From NCBI RefSeq assembly GCF_000716335.1, contig NZ_KL591028.1, forward strand, positions 183,781 through 204,218: a stretch of 20,438 bases of DNA. Reading direction: 5' to 3'. The position numbers and the translations under genes were made by a program. The stretch's first letter is position 1, and every line of letters begins with the position of its first letter. This stretch comes from Streptomyces sp. NRRL S-118 (GTDB taxonomy: Bacteria; Actinomycetota; Actinomycetes; Streptomycetales; Streptomycetaceae). The notes under the pieces were generated by a model. That model had not been told where the DNA came from and made no database searches. It worked only from the letters and a program-made list of their open reading frames with translations. Positions 8,252 through 15,257 of the stretch are shown piece by piece.

Positions 8252-8816
8252 CAGCATCCCCTCCAGGAGTCGAGCCCGGTACGGTCCGCACGGCGAGCCG
8301 CACAGCACTGCGCGCCCGGTGCAGACGCGACTTCATCGCGGCCGTACTGAGGCCCAGCGCATCGGCGACCATCCGCCCGCTGTAGCCCTGGATGTCCCGC
8401 ATCACCAGCACCCGCCGCTGATCGGCGGGCAGAGCAGCGACGGCCGCCGCCACCCTGCCCGCTTCCAGGCGCTCCAGAGCCTCGTCCTCCGCCGACCGCA
8501 CGGCACCGCCGGGCGGGTCGGGCGGCGGTGTGTGGCTCGGCAGCACCGTCCGAGCGCGCCGCAGGCACTCGTTGCGGACGATGCGGAACATCCACGACGC
8601 CAGAGCGCCGGAGGCCCGCAGCATCCCGATCTTGCGGTACAGGATGATCAGCGCCTCCTGTGCCGCGTCCTCGGCGTCCTCGGGAGTGGCGCAGAGCGAG
8701 CGGGCGAACCGCTGCACGTTCGGGTACGACCCCGAGATCAGCGCGCCGATCGCCTCGACGTCACCGCGCTGCGCGGCGGTGACCAGCCGCTCGCCGGGCC
8801 ACGTCGGGTCAGCCAC
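8235..8816 (-). CDS. ECF-type RNA polymerase sigma factor
   Basis: A 193-residue ECF sigma factor. Region 2 spans about 21-90 (NVQRFARSLC, then PEDAEDAAQEALIILYRKIG, and WMFRIVRNECLRRAR for -10 binding). Region 4 spans about 121-172 (LPADQRRVLVMRDIQGYSG, then LGLSTAAMKSRLHRAR as the -35 helix-turn-helix). GTG 8816 was chosen: it has GAGG eight bases upstream, is coupled to the preceding peptide through an overlapping GTGGCTGA, and gives the normal spacing to region 2. An upstream start at 8882 would add a Cys-rich 22-residue leader that overlaps the peptide gene. No SnoaL-like C-terminal domain is present. The co-translated membrane protein downstream is the likely controller. Regulon unknown. 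Confidence 0.9.
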   Translation of the reverse strand: MADPTWPGERLVTAAQRGDVEAIGALISGSYPNVQRFARSLCATPEDAEDAAQEALIILYRKIGMLRASGALASWMFRIVRNECLRRARTVLPSHTPPPDPPGGAVRSAEDEALERLEAGRVAAAVAALPADQRRVLVMRDIQGYSGRMVADALGLSTAAMKSRLHRARSAVRLAVRTVPGSTPGGDADEEAH

Positions 8817-8901
8817 GCGCTCGGCCTCGTGCGCGCAGTACGACGTAACTGCAGGTGCACAGCAGCACCACTCCGACGGCAACAGCGATTCCCACGATCA
8901 C
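8809..8901 (-). CDS. 30-residue single-pass membrane peptide at the head of the sigma operon
   Basis: GTG 8901 has GGAGG at 8907-8911, five bases upstream. It encodes MIVGIAVAVGVVLLCTCSYV followed by VLRARGRARG and a TGA at 8809-8811 that overlaps the sigma-factor GTG. The peptide is one hydrophobic helix with two cysteines (15 and 17) and a basic tail of four arginines, so N-out/C-in topology is expected. It may simply be a coupling leader for the sigma gene or a regulatory membrane peptide. The ribosome site, codon choice and exact stop/start overlap support translation. No family is recognised. Confidence 0.55.
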   Translation of the reverse strand: MIVGIAVAVGVVLLCTCSYVVLRARGRARG

Positions 8902-8919
8902 GACAACCTCCGGTTTCCG

Positions 8920-8939
8920 GTACCGGCGTCCACCGGTAC
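8920..8939. promoter_or_regulatory. Perfect inverted repeat in the leader of the sigma operon
   Basis: GTACCGG, six bases, CCGGTAC. It ends nine bases from the ribosome site of the 30-residue peptide, so it could be an operator or an RNA hairpin limiting translation of the operon. No clear promoter hexamers were found on the minus strand upstream. Confidence 0.4.
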
Positions 8940-9007
8940 GCGTATAAGAGGCGGGAGCGGCCCGGAAGGATTCAGGAGGGTCCGCACGAAGACCGCCACC
9001 CCGGGGA

Positions 9008-9070
9008 GGCGGGCCTTTTCGTCCCGCCGCTGCCGGGAAGAGGCCGGGCTGCCGGTGCGGCCCGGCAGCC
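9008..9070. terminator. Two adjacent GC hairpins, terminator-like
   Basis: GGCGGG (9008-9013) pairs with CCCGCC (9023-9028) around a loop containing TTTT. GGCTGCCGG (9047-9055) pairs with CCGGCAGCC (9062-9070) around six bases. They lie just past the end of the frameshifted small gene on the minus strand (9105) and before the sigma operon, so they probably end transcription coming from the Imm49 side. The rest of 8912-9104 shows no gene. Confidence 0.45.
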
Positions 9071-9104
9071 GGGCTCCGTGCCCAGCTCTCCGCCCCCGGG
9101 TGCA

Positions 9105-9316
9105 TCACGTGCTCAAGGACCGCCGCGGGCCCGTACCGCGGCCGGCACGCGAGGCCGCCGGCCGGTGGGCACGTGCCAATGCGAAGGCCGACGCAGCCCG
9201 GTGACTGACCTTCAGCAGCGCGTACAACCTGTCCCACCACGCTGGTCCACCGTGTCGCGCACCGAGGCGGCCTCGGTCCCGGCGGGCTCACCCGGCCGTG
9301 TTTCCGGCGCACTCAT
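9105..9316 (-). pseudogene. Possible small gene broken by one frameshift, unknown function
   Basis: ATG 9316 opens MSAPETRPGEPAGTEAASVR and then DTVDQ. A shift of one base near 9236-9242 moves to a frame reading WWDRLYALLKVSHRAASAFA, then LARAHRPAASRAG, ending at TGA 9105. Both halves have the GC-rich third positions typical of real genes here. Without the shift the first frame stops after 34 residues at 9212. It lies 95 bp downstream of Imm49 on the same strand and just before the two hairpins. The sequence matches no family I know; the break could be decay, a sequencing error, or chance. Confidence 0.25.
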
Positions 9317-9411
9317 CCGCACTTCTCGCTACCCGCGTGGGGCCGGCGGCCGGTGCGACCGTACGGGCGGCGAGGTGGCGCGGGAGCAGCGACAACGCCT
9401 CCTCCCGCGCG

Positions 9412-10362
9412 CTACTTGGCGGTCCATCGGCCCAGATGGTTCCCGCCGGCGTCCGCCGCTCGCCGCAGGGCTTCCGGGGAACCGAGCATGCCGTGCGGCA
9501 GGTAGCCGGACCGGACGCCCAGCGTCCACTGGTGCGCCTGGACCGCGAGGGCGGCCGTCCCGAGGGCGCCGAGCGGAAGCAGGGTCCTGGGCGCGGGATC
9601 GGCTCCCACGCTCTCCCGGTGCTGGTCGAGCCGGGTCACGAGAGCCTGCTCGAAGGCGTGCTGGTCGTCATCGAGCAGTACGCGAAGGAGCCGCTGATCC
9701 GGCGACAGGTGGCCGGCGCCGTCCATCTTCCGGGCGGCCTCGGCGCGCTCGTCGGCGTCGGGCTTGCGCAGGGTCACGGTGGGCCAGTCGCGGGGCAGAT
9801 GCCCGTCGGCCTCGGACAGGTAGCCGCACAGTGCGTCCATCGCGGCCAGCTCCGCCGGGTCCGACGCCGAGGTGAGCTTCGAATACGGCACGCCGTCACG
9901 GATCGCGGGCGCGAAGTCACCGCGCAGCAGCAGCCCGATCACCCGCTGCCACTCCCATACCAGTCCACTGACCAGACACAACGCGAACGTCTCGGCCCAT
10001 GTCCCGGCCGTGGGGGCGAACTCCGGCTCGCCGAAGGCGACGTCATCGGTGCTGAGCTTCTCCTCGATGAGCGGGAGGTCGATCTCCTGGTCGCCGTCGG
10101 GGAAGCAGCCGATGCTCAGCACGCCCAGGGAACACTCCGCCGCGGTACGCAGTGCCGCGCGCGACGACGCGTCGAGCGCGGGGTCCTCCTTCGCGCGGGC
10201 GGCGACATGGTCGAGGAGCTCGTCGCACATCTCCCGCAACCTCCCCTGGGACGGGGCGTCCCAGCGCATCCCGTACCAGCGGTTCCGCGTCCTCGCGGTG
10301 ATGCCGTCGAGCGCCTTCGCCATGTGCTGCCTGCTGATTCCGTGATGCGGAACGTCCTGCAC
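9412..10362 (-). CDS. Imm49-family immunity protein
   Basis: A 316-residue soluble protein with no signal peptide or membrane helix. The C-terminal block TLLPLGALGTAALAVQAHQW followed by LGVRSGYLPHGML, and the N-terminal HGISRQHMAKALDGI, resemble immunity protein 49 of polymorphic toxin systems, common in Streptomyces. GTG 10362 was chosen because GAGAGGA lies upstream and the conserved N-terminal stretch needs it; ATG 10326 is an alternative. The protein would bind and neutralise a toxin domain delivered by kin or rivals. No toxin gene is visible on either side, so it appears to be an orphan immunity gene. The neighbour upstream is divergent. Confidence 0.8.
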   Translation of the reverse strand: MQDVPHHGISRQHMAKALDGITARTRNRWYGMRWDAPSQGRLREMCDELLDHVAARAKEDPALDASSRAALRTAAECSLGVLSIGCFPDGDQEIDLPLIEEKLSTDDVAFGEPEFAPTAGTWAETFALCLVSGLVWEWQRVIGLLLRGDFAPAIRDGVPYSKLTSASDPAELAAMDALCGYLSEADGHLPRDWPTVTLRKPDADERAEAARKMDGAGHLSPDQRLLRVLLDDDQHAFEQALVTRLDQHRESVGADPAPRTLLPLGALGTAALAVQAHQWTLGVRSGYLPHGMLGSPEALRRAADAGGNHLGRWTAK

Positions 10363-10385
10363 GGCTGCCGTCCTCTCATGATCTT

Positions 10386-10439
10386 TCCGGCCGGATGCGG
10401 CACGCTATCAGCGGGCTCGGACAACGTTCCGGGCCCGGA
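10386..10439. promoter_or_regulatory. Pair of perfect palindromes between Imm49 and the divergent pseudogene
   Basis: TCCGGCCGGA (10386-10395) and TCCGGGCCCGGA (10428-10439) are exact palindromes with 32 bases between them, in the divergent intergenic region 10363-10515. They could be operators for Imm49, but GC-rich palindromes arise easily in this composition. Confidence 0.3.
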
Positions 10440-10515
10440 GCGGCCCCGGACCTGGCCCCGGTCGCGGACCGGCCGTCCGACACGGCGGCAAGGCGGGTGA
10501 CGTAGGTTCTGGCCC

Positions 10516-11131
10516 ATGCGCGTGGTTGCCATTGCCGCCCTTGACGGAGTGTCGGCCTTCGACCTGACCGTCTCCTGTCAGGTCTGCGCGTTCGCGACCC
10601 GTCCGGGCAGCCTCGGCACCCGGCTGCTCGAAAGGTTCCACGGCCCGCAGACGGCGCTGTTCGCCGAAGAGGTCCTCGAGTACGAACGCCGCGGGACCGT
10701 ATGGCGTTCCTGGCGGCGCCCCGTCCGTGTCCCCGTCGCCCGAGGTGCGACCGCACCCGGGGGTGTGGGCCGAGATCCGGCGCGGCACCCTGCCCCGGGC
10801 GCTGGCCGCTGCGGTACGCCCCGGGCTGACCATCAGCGCGCCGTGCACGGGCGTGATGCTGCTCTCCGCCGCGGGGCTGACCAACGGGCGGCCCTGCACC
10901 ACCCATCACCGGGTGCGTCCCGACCTCGAACGGCAGGGTGGCGTGGTGAAGGACGCCCGCGTCGTCGACGACGGCGACCTCGTCACGGCCGGCGGGGTCA
11001 CCTCCGGCTTGGACCTCGCGCTGTGGCTGGTCCGCCGTGAGCTCGGCGCCGACGCCGCGATCGGTCTGGAGGGAATGCTCGAGTACGAGGCACGCGGCAC
11101 GGTGTGGCACGCGGCCCCGGATCGACGCTGA
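10516..11131 (+). pseudogene. DJ-1/PfpI (GlxA-like) family gene, rearranged and frameshifted
   Basis: The first frame begins normally (MRVVAIAALDGVSAFDL) but within 50 residues reads LEYERRGTVW, which belongs at the C-terminus of this family. The body then follows in another frame from about 10727: VRPHPGVWAEIRRGTLPRAL, the nucleophile-elbow region ISAPCTGVMLLSAAGL, TTHHRVRPDLERQGG and VTAGGVTSGLDLALWLVRRE, ending with a second LEYEARGTVW before TGA 11129-11131. So the tail of one copy appears fused to the start of another, and the frame is lost between about 10705 and 10727. The second frame alone (from GTG 10727, 134 residues) keeps the catalytic Cys but lacks the N-terminal strands. DJ-1/PfpI proteins include amidases, isonitrile hydratases and regulators; no function is assigned. 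Confidence 0.7.
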
Positions 11132-11151
11132 ACCGGCCGGCGACAGGAACA

Positions 11152-11181
11152 GGCCAGGCCCGTCACCGGACGGGCCCGGCC
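11152..11181. terminator. Bidirectional hairpin terminator
   Basis: GGCCAGGCCCGTC and GACGGGCCCGGCC pair over 13 bp with one A-C mismatch and a 4-base loop (ACCG). It lies between the DJ-1-like pseudogene (plus) and the end of the 2-MIB operon (11206, minus), as expected for a shared terminator. Confidence 0.75.
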
Positions 11182-11205
11182 CCGGCCTTGCGGTCGGCGC
11201 GTCGG

Positions 11206-12090
11206 TCAGACGCGGTCGGCAGCGATCAGGACGTACTGGAAGGAGCCGTCCTTGTAGGAGTTGATGAACGCCTCCTCGATGCCGGTGACCAGCGAAGACG
11301 TTGCCCGCAGCTCCCAGTACGGCAGGGTGGCGGCCGTGAGGTCGATGACGGCCTGCGGTACGAGGCGGTTGTCGGCCATGGCGCGCAGGTACTCCCTGCG
11401 GGAGTGGATGTTGCACTCGAAGTGCGCGTTGATCTGCGAGACCCACTTCGAGGGCTGGCCGTAGCGCGGGTTCCAGCATCCGGTGATGGTCACGTAGCGG
11501 CCGCCGACCTCGAGGACGCGGGAGTGCTCCGCGAAGAGGTCGTGCAGGTCGACGTACATGCTCGACTCGTTGTTCCACGAGGCCGCGGCCTGCCCGGTCT
11601 CGAAGGGCATGGCGAGCATGTTGCACACGCGGGCGCGTACGTGGTCGTCGATGCCGAGTTCCTGGGCGCGCATGTTGGCGAAGTCCGCCTGCTTGGCCGA
11701 CAGGGTGACACCCTCGACCTTGCATCCGAAGCGCTGGTGGGCCATCACCATGGAACCACCCCGGCCGCAGCCGGCGTCCACGAGCGTGTCGTCCCGCCCG
11801 ATGGAACCGAGATGGTCCAGGAGGACGACGGCCTGTGCCGACTCCAGGCGGTGGAGCTCGGCGATCAGCTTCTTCTCGTACTCGCTGTCGGCGGGGTCAC
11901 CCAGGGCGGCATGGTCGACGTCGCCGATGCCGTAGTGGTGGTGGTAGAGCCCGTCCACGTCGCCGAGACGCAGGTTGACCGGCCTGGCCTCCTGGTCCCA
12001 GTACCGGGCGATGTCCCCCTGGTACGGAGATGCCGGGGCGGGGACGAACGCGGAGTGGCGCTTGACAGTGGTGAGTTCGGTGCTGGTCAC
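11206..12090 (-). CDS. gppmt: Geranyl diphosphate 2-C-methyltransferase
   Basis: A 294-residue SAM-dependent methyltransferase, matching the length and sequence pattern of S. coelicolor SCO7701. It methylates C2 of geranyl diphosphate to give (E)-2-methyl-GPP, the committed step to 2-methylisoborneol. The SAM motif is VDAGCGRGGS (104-113); VEGVTLSAKQADFA (125-138) is the next Rossmann strand and helix; WNNESSMYVDL (172-182) and CWNPRYGQPSKW (205-216) are conserved active-site stretches of the C-methyltransferase family. Start GTG 12090 has AAGGA upstream. The gene begins 13 bp after the synthase stop and is the last gene of the three-gene operon, followed by a strong hairpin. Cytoplasmic. The family is unambiguous; activity is inferred from the family and operon context. 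Confidence 0.95.
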   Translation of the reverse strand: MTSTELTTVKRHSAFVPAPASPYQGDIARYWDQEARPVNLRLGDVDGLYHHHYGIGDVDHAALGDPADSEYEKKLIAELHRLESAQAVVLLDHLGSIGRDDTLVDAGCGRGGSMVMAHQRFGCKVEGVTLSAKQADFANMRAQELGIDDHVRARVCNMLAMPFETGQAAASWNNESSMYVDLHDLFAEHSRVLEVGGRYVTITGCWNPRYGQPSKWVSQINAHFECNIHSRREYLRAMADNRLVPQAVIDLTAATLPYWELRATSSLVTGIEEAFINSYKDGSFQYVLIAADRV

Positions 12091-12103
12091 AGAGAAGTCC
12101 TTC

Positions 12104-13507
12104 TTACCAGAAATCGGGCAGGCTGTATCGGTAGGTGTTGGTCCGGTGCCAGTAGTGGTTGCCGTCGACCCACGCGGCCACCCCCCGCAGGAAGCGCAGC
12201 ACGCCCGGTGCGGGGCACGCGGCGGCCAGGGCGGCGGCTTCGGCTTCGAAGCCGTGCATGAGGTCGTTGTGGACCTCGACGGCCTTGAGGTAGGCGTCCC
12301 GTTCGGAGAGGTCCTCGCGTTCGGCGATCACCACGGGGAGGTTCAGGTGGCGGCCCGGGCTCGCCAGTTCCTTGGTGTACGAGTACAGGTCGTTGACGAT
12401 GGTGGTCGCGTTTCCGGCGAGCGCGATGACCCGCTGCATGGCGGGCTGGGCGTGCAGGTCCGCCGGGAGTTCGTATCCGCCGACGGTGTCGGTGATGGTG
12501 GGGCAGGGGCGGAAGTTGTTGAACTGGCGCATCGCCAGGTACTCCCACACCTCGGGAACGTGATCCGTCTCGGCCCATGCGGCCTCGGCGAGGTATCCCA
12601 TGTGCAGACGGGCCATGTCGTGCCGGAACCGGTCGGCCTGGGACGCGGTGGCCACCTGGAGGAAGTACTCCATGGCGGAGCGGTAGGCGCGCCGGGGGGC
12701 GTCGGAGTGGAGCGAATCCGCCCACCCCGGCTCGTACTCCTTCGTCGTGTGCAAGGGGTCCAGAGCGGTGTGCGCCAGCAGGAGCCGACTGCCGAGGCCG
12801 ACGGGTGAACCGCCGTGGTCCTCGCAGTAGCAGTCGTCGACGGCGTTCTCGGCGACCATCAGCCGCGTGGCGACCATCACGTGGTCGACGGTGGGCGCGT
12901 CCGGGTGGCAGGCGACCATGTAGCGGCCGACGGAGAAGCCGTCGAACTGGTCCTCCCACTCCGGGGGGACCGCCTGGACCTCGTCCACCGCCCATTCCTT
13001 GATCCTGCGGCTGATCTCCGCCACGCGTCCCGCGTCGGGCTCCGGCACCGGGTGGTGGTAGAGGCCCGGGATCGGCGTGCCCTCCGCCGGTGCCCCGCCC
13101 GCCCCGGGTGCCGCCGGTCGCGTCTCGCGCCGGAACAGGTGCAGGCCCGCCGTTCCCAGACCACTGGGGCCACGCAGAATCCGCTCCAGGACGGGATTCG
13201 GCTGCCCCGCCGCAGCGGTGCCCTTCCGCAAGGGTTCGGCGATCAGGTCGCCGCTCGGGCCGTCGCTGGAGCCGTGGCCGGGCACGCGAACGGGCACGTC
13301 TGCCGGTGTGTCCGCGGGTGCGCCCCCCGCGGTGGCAGGCACGGGCACGGAGGGCGGGCCCGGCAGGGGAGGCATGGAGGGCCGGGCGTCGACGGAGGCC
13401 TCGACGCCGATGGCGCGGGTGAGGGCCTGGTCCAGCACGTGCTCCCCGAAGCGGGAGACGGCGTCGGGCAGGCTCGACTGCAGAGGGGAAGGCCCAGGAT
13501 CGGGCAT
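12104..13507 (-). CDS. tpc: 2-Methylisoborneol synthase (class I terpene cyclase)
   Basis: A 467-residue terpene cyclase that converts 2-methyl-GPP to the odorant 2-methylisoborneol with Mg2+. The metal motif is DDCYCED (Asp224-Asp230), the variant typical of this family. The NSE triad is in NDLYSYTKE (Asn372, Ser376, Glu380). The C-terminus carries RTNTYRYSLPDFW, containing the usual RY pair. The catalytic domain starts near residue 150. Residues 1 to about 150 are low-complexity and rich in Pro, Ala and Gly, after a short amphipathic start (LPDAVSRFGEHVLDQALTRA, 14-33). In the studied homologue the disordered N-terminus directs loading into the encapsulin shell. The S. coelicolor enzyme is about 440 residues, so this N-terminus is somewhat long. 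Start ATG 13507 has AAGGAG six bases upstream. Confidence 0.96.
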   Translation of the reverse strand: MPDPGPSPLQSSLPDAVSRFGEHVLDQALTRAIGVEASVDARPSMPPLPGPPSVPVPATAGGAPADTPADVPVRVPGHGSSDGPSGDLIAEPLRKGTAAAGQPNPVLERILRGPSGLGTAGLHLFRRETRPAAPGAGGAPAEGTPIPGLYHHPVPEPDAGRVAEISRRIKEWAVDEVQAVPPEWEDQFDGFSVGRYMVACHPDAPTVDHVMVATRLMVAENAVDDCYCEDHGGSPVGLGSRLLLAHTALDPLHTTKEYEPGWADSLHSDAPRRAYRSAMEYFLQVATASQADRFRHDMARLHMGYLAEAAWAETDHVPEVWEYLAMRQFNNFRPCPTITDTVGGYELPADLHAQPAMQRVIALAGNATTIVNDLYSYTKELASPGRHLNLPVVIAEREDLSERDAYLKAVEVHNDLMHGFEAEAAALAAACPAPGVLRFLRGVAAWVDGNHYWHRTNTYRYSLPDFW

Positions 13508-13603
13508 CCGTAGCTCCTTGGTGAAGGGGTGGGCTGTCCCGGATCCCGGGCGTGCTCGCCCTGCCGGGAGGGTCCGGACCGTCGTGGCCGTCGGACGGGT
13601 CCT

Positions 13604-15019
13604 CTAGTCGCGCCCGCGGCCGATCTGCACGTTCTCCAGCACACCGAGAGCGTCGGGCACCAGAATCGCGGCGGAGTAGTAGGTGGTGACGAGGTACGAC
13701 ATGATCGCCTGCTCGTTGATCCCCATGAAGCGCACCGAGAGGCCCGGTTCGTACTCCTCGGGCAGCCCGGTCTGGCGCAGGCCGATGACGCCCTGGTCGT
13801 CCTCGCCGGTGCGCATGGCGAGGATCGAACTGGTGCTCTCCTCGCTGACGGGAATCTTGTCGCAGGGCAGGATCGGCACCCCGCGCCACGCCGGGACGCG
13901 CTGTCCACCGACCTCCACGGGGTCGGGGTGGATTCCGCGGGCGTTCCACTCACGACCGATCGCCGCGATCGCCCTGGGGTGGGCGAGGAAGAACCTCGTG
14001 CCGCGCCGGCGGCAGAGCAGCTCGTCGAGGTCGTCCGGGGTCGGCGGGCCCGAGTGCGGCTGGATCCGCTGCTTGAAGGCGGCATTGTGGAGCAGCCCGA
14101 ACTCCCGGTTGTTGATCAGCTCGTCCTCCTGGCGCTCGCGCAGCGCCTCGACGGTGAGCCTGAGTTGCTCCTCGGTCTGGTTCATCGGCCCGTTGTAGAG
14201 GTCGGCGACCCTCGTGTGGACCCGCAGAACGGTCTGCGCCACGGACAGTTCGTACTCGCGCGGGTTGAGCTCGTAGTCGACGAAGGCACCGGGCAGCTCG
14301 GTTTCGCCGGTATGACCGGCCGACATCGCGATCTCGGCCTCGCCGTGCCGGTTCTGACGCTGCAGGCGCAGCGCGCTGAACCGCTCGACGTGGGCTCGCA
14401 GGCCCGGCGCTGCGGACTGCACGGCGGCGAAGTCGGCGCGGGACAGGGTGAGCAGGGTGCCGGCGGTCTCGGCGGTGGCGGTGCAGTCCCACCTGGCGTC
14501 GGCGTCCAGAAGGGCGTTCTCGCCGAACCGGTCGCCGTCGGCGAGTACGGCGACGACGATCTCGTCGCCGTACTCGCCCACGGAGGTCCGGGTGATCCGG
14601 CCGTGGGCGATCAGGTGGATCTGCCCGGCGGGGGCGCCACGCTCGGCCAGGACCTCGCCGGCGCGGAAGTCGCGCTGGACGCACCGGCCGGCGATCGCCG
14701 TCAACGCGTCCTCGTCGTCGAACCCGCGGAGCAGGGCCAGTTCGCCGAGCTCGCGGGGGATCACACGGACGGCCGCACCGTCCTGCACGAACTCGATGCG
14801 CCCGTCGCCGACGGTGTGGCTCAGCCGGCGGTTGACCCGGTACGTACCGCCCTTGGTCTCCACCCAGGGAAGCATCCGCAGCAGCCAGCGGGAGGTGATC
14901 TCCTGCATCTGCGGAGCGGACTTGGTCGTGGTGGCCAGGGTGCGCGCAGCCGCGGTGCTCAGACTGGACTGCCGGGGCGGCCGCTCCAGTTGAGCTTCCG
15001 GGCTGGTATCGACGGTCAT
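13604..15019 (-). CDS. eshA: Family 2B encapsulin shell protein with cNMP-binding domain (EshA/SCO7699 type)
   Basis: A 471-residue protein long annotated as a cyclic-nucleotide-binding or Crp-like protein and now known as a family 2B encapsulin: HK97-fold subunits that assemble into a capsid-like shell. The N-terminal arm and first shell part cover about 1-92. A cNMP-binding domain is inserted at about 93-215 ([18 protein letters not shown], then HGRITRT and [11 protein letters not shown]). The remaining shell fold covers about 220-471 and includes [20 protein letters not shown] and [20 protein letters not shown]. The phosphate-binding cassette [18 protein letters not shown] keeps FGE and Arg176 but is not canonical, so nucleotide affinity is uncertain. 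ATG 15019 was chosen for GAAGGAGAG upstream and the EshA-like length. It is first in the operon; the downstream terpene synthase is the expected cargo. No helix-turn-helix is present, so it is not a transcription factor. Confidence 0.93.
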   Translation of the reverse strand: MTVDTSPEAQLERPPRQSSLSTAAARTLATTTKSAPQMQEITSRWLLRMLPWVETKGGTYRVNRRLSHTVGDGRIEFVQDGAAVRVIPRELGELALLRGFDDEDALTAIAGRCVQRDFRAGEVLAERGAPAGQIHLIAHGRITRTSVGEYGDEIVVAVLADGDRFGENALLDADARWDCTATAETAGTLLTLSRADFAAVQSAAPGLRAHVERFSALRLQRQNRHGEAEIAMSAGHTGETELPGAFVDYELNPREYELSVAQTVLRVHTRVADLYNGPMNQTEEQLRLTVEALRERQEDELINNREFGLLHNAAFKQRIQPHSGPPTPDDLDELLCRRRGTRFFLAHPRAIAAIGREWNARGIHPDPVEVGGQRVPAWRGVPILPCDKIPVSEESTSSILAMRTGEDDQGVIGLRQTGLPEEYEPGLSVRFMGINEQAIMSYLVTTYYSAAILVPDALGVLENVQIGRGRD

Positions 15020-15075
15020 CGGGCGAGCTCTCCTTCGCAAGGGGCGGTGATCGGCCTGCGCGCGTGCCAACCGGT

Positions 15076-15120
15076 GAAAGAGAAGAAAAGAAAAGAAAGA
15101 GGATATGGGGGATAAAATTT
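15076..15120 (-). promoter_or_regulatory. AT-rich leader with 28-nt pyrimidine tract upstream of the encapsulin gene
   Basis: Bases 15076-15103 are an unbroken purine run on the plus strand, so the encapsulin mRNA leader, if it extends this far, carries 28 consecutive pyrimidines with repeated CUUUU units. Next come GGATAT, GGGGGATAAAATTTT and TGGG-AA-CCCA. The ATG is 57 bases further on. This is the most AT-rich stretch in the window and probably contains the promoter or an RNA control element; exact -10/-35 boxes could not be assigned. Confidence 0.45.
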
Positions 15121-15257
15121 TGGGAACCCATCCAGATCCTCCGGAACAGTAGCGGCCGGAACGCCTCGATCGCCCCCCTGCGGCCACGGGATTACCTCGA
15201 TGAAGTGATCTTGCTTGCCGCGTGGTTTATCCGGACGGCCGACGGCAACAGGACCGT

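Noticed and set aside
7896..9875. 659-codon plus-strand open frame
   Set aside because: It crosses the sigma operon and part of Imm49 in antisense and shows no family motif.
11104..12261. 385-codon plus-strand frame over the methyltransferase
   Set aside because: Antisense shadow; the minus strand carries a complete methyltransferase with ribosome site and SAM motif.
12087..13949. 620-codon minus-strand frame overlapping the 2-MIB synthase
   Set aside because: It is in a different frame from the synthase, has arginine- and glycine-rich composition and no motifs.
13604..15019. Reading the cNMP-binding protein as a Crp-type transcription factor
   Set aside because: There is no C-terminal helix-turn-helix; the rest matches the EshA/encapsulin shell sequence.
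13529..15115. 528-codon plus-strand frame over the encapsulin gene
   Set aside because: Antisense shadow without ribosome site or recognisable domains.
13604..15187. Longer encapsulin start at 15187
   Set aside because: The extra 56 residues include the translated AT-rich leader ([10 protein letters not shown]) and lack family resemblance; ATG 15019 has a good ribosome site and gives the EshA length.
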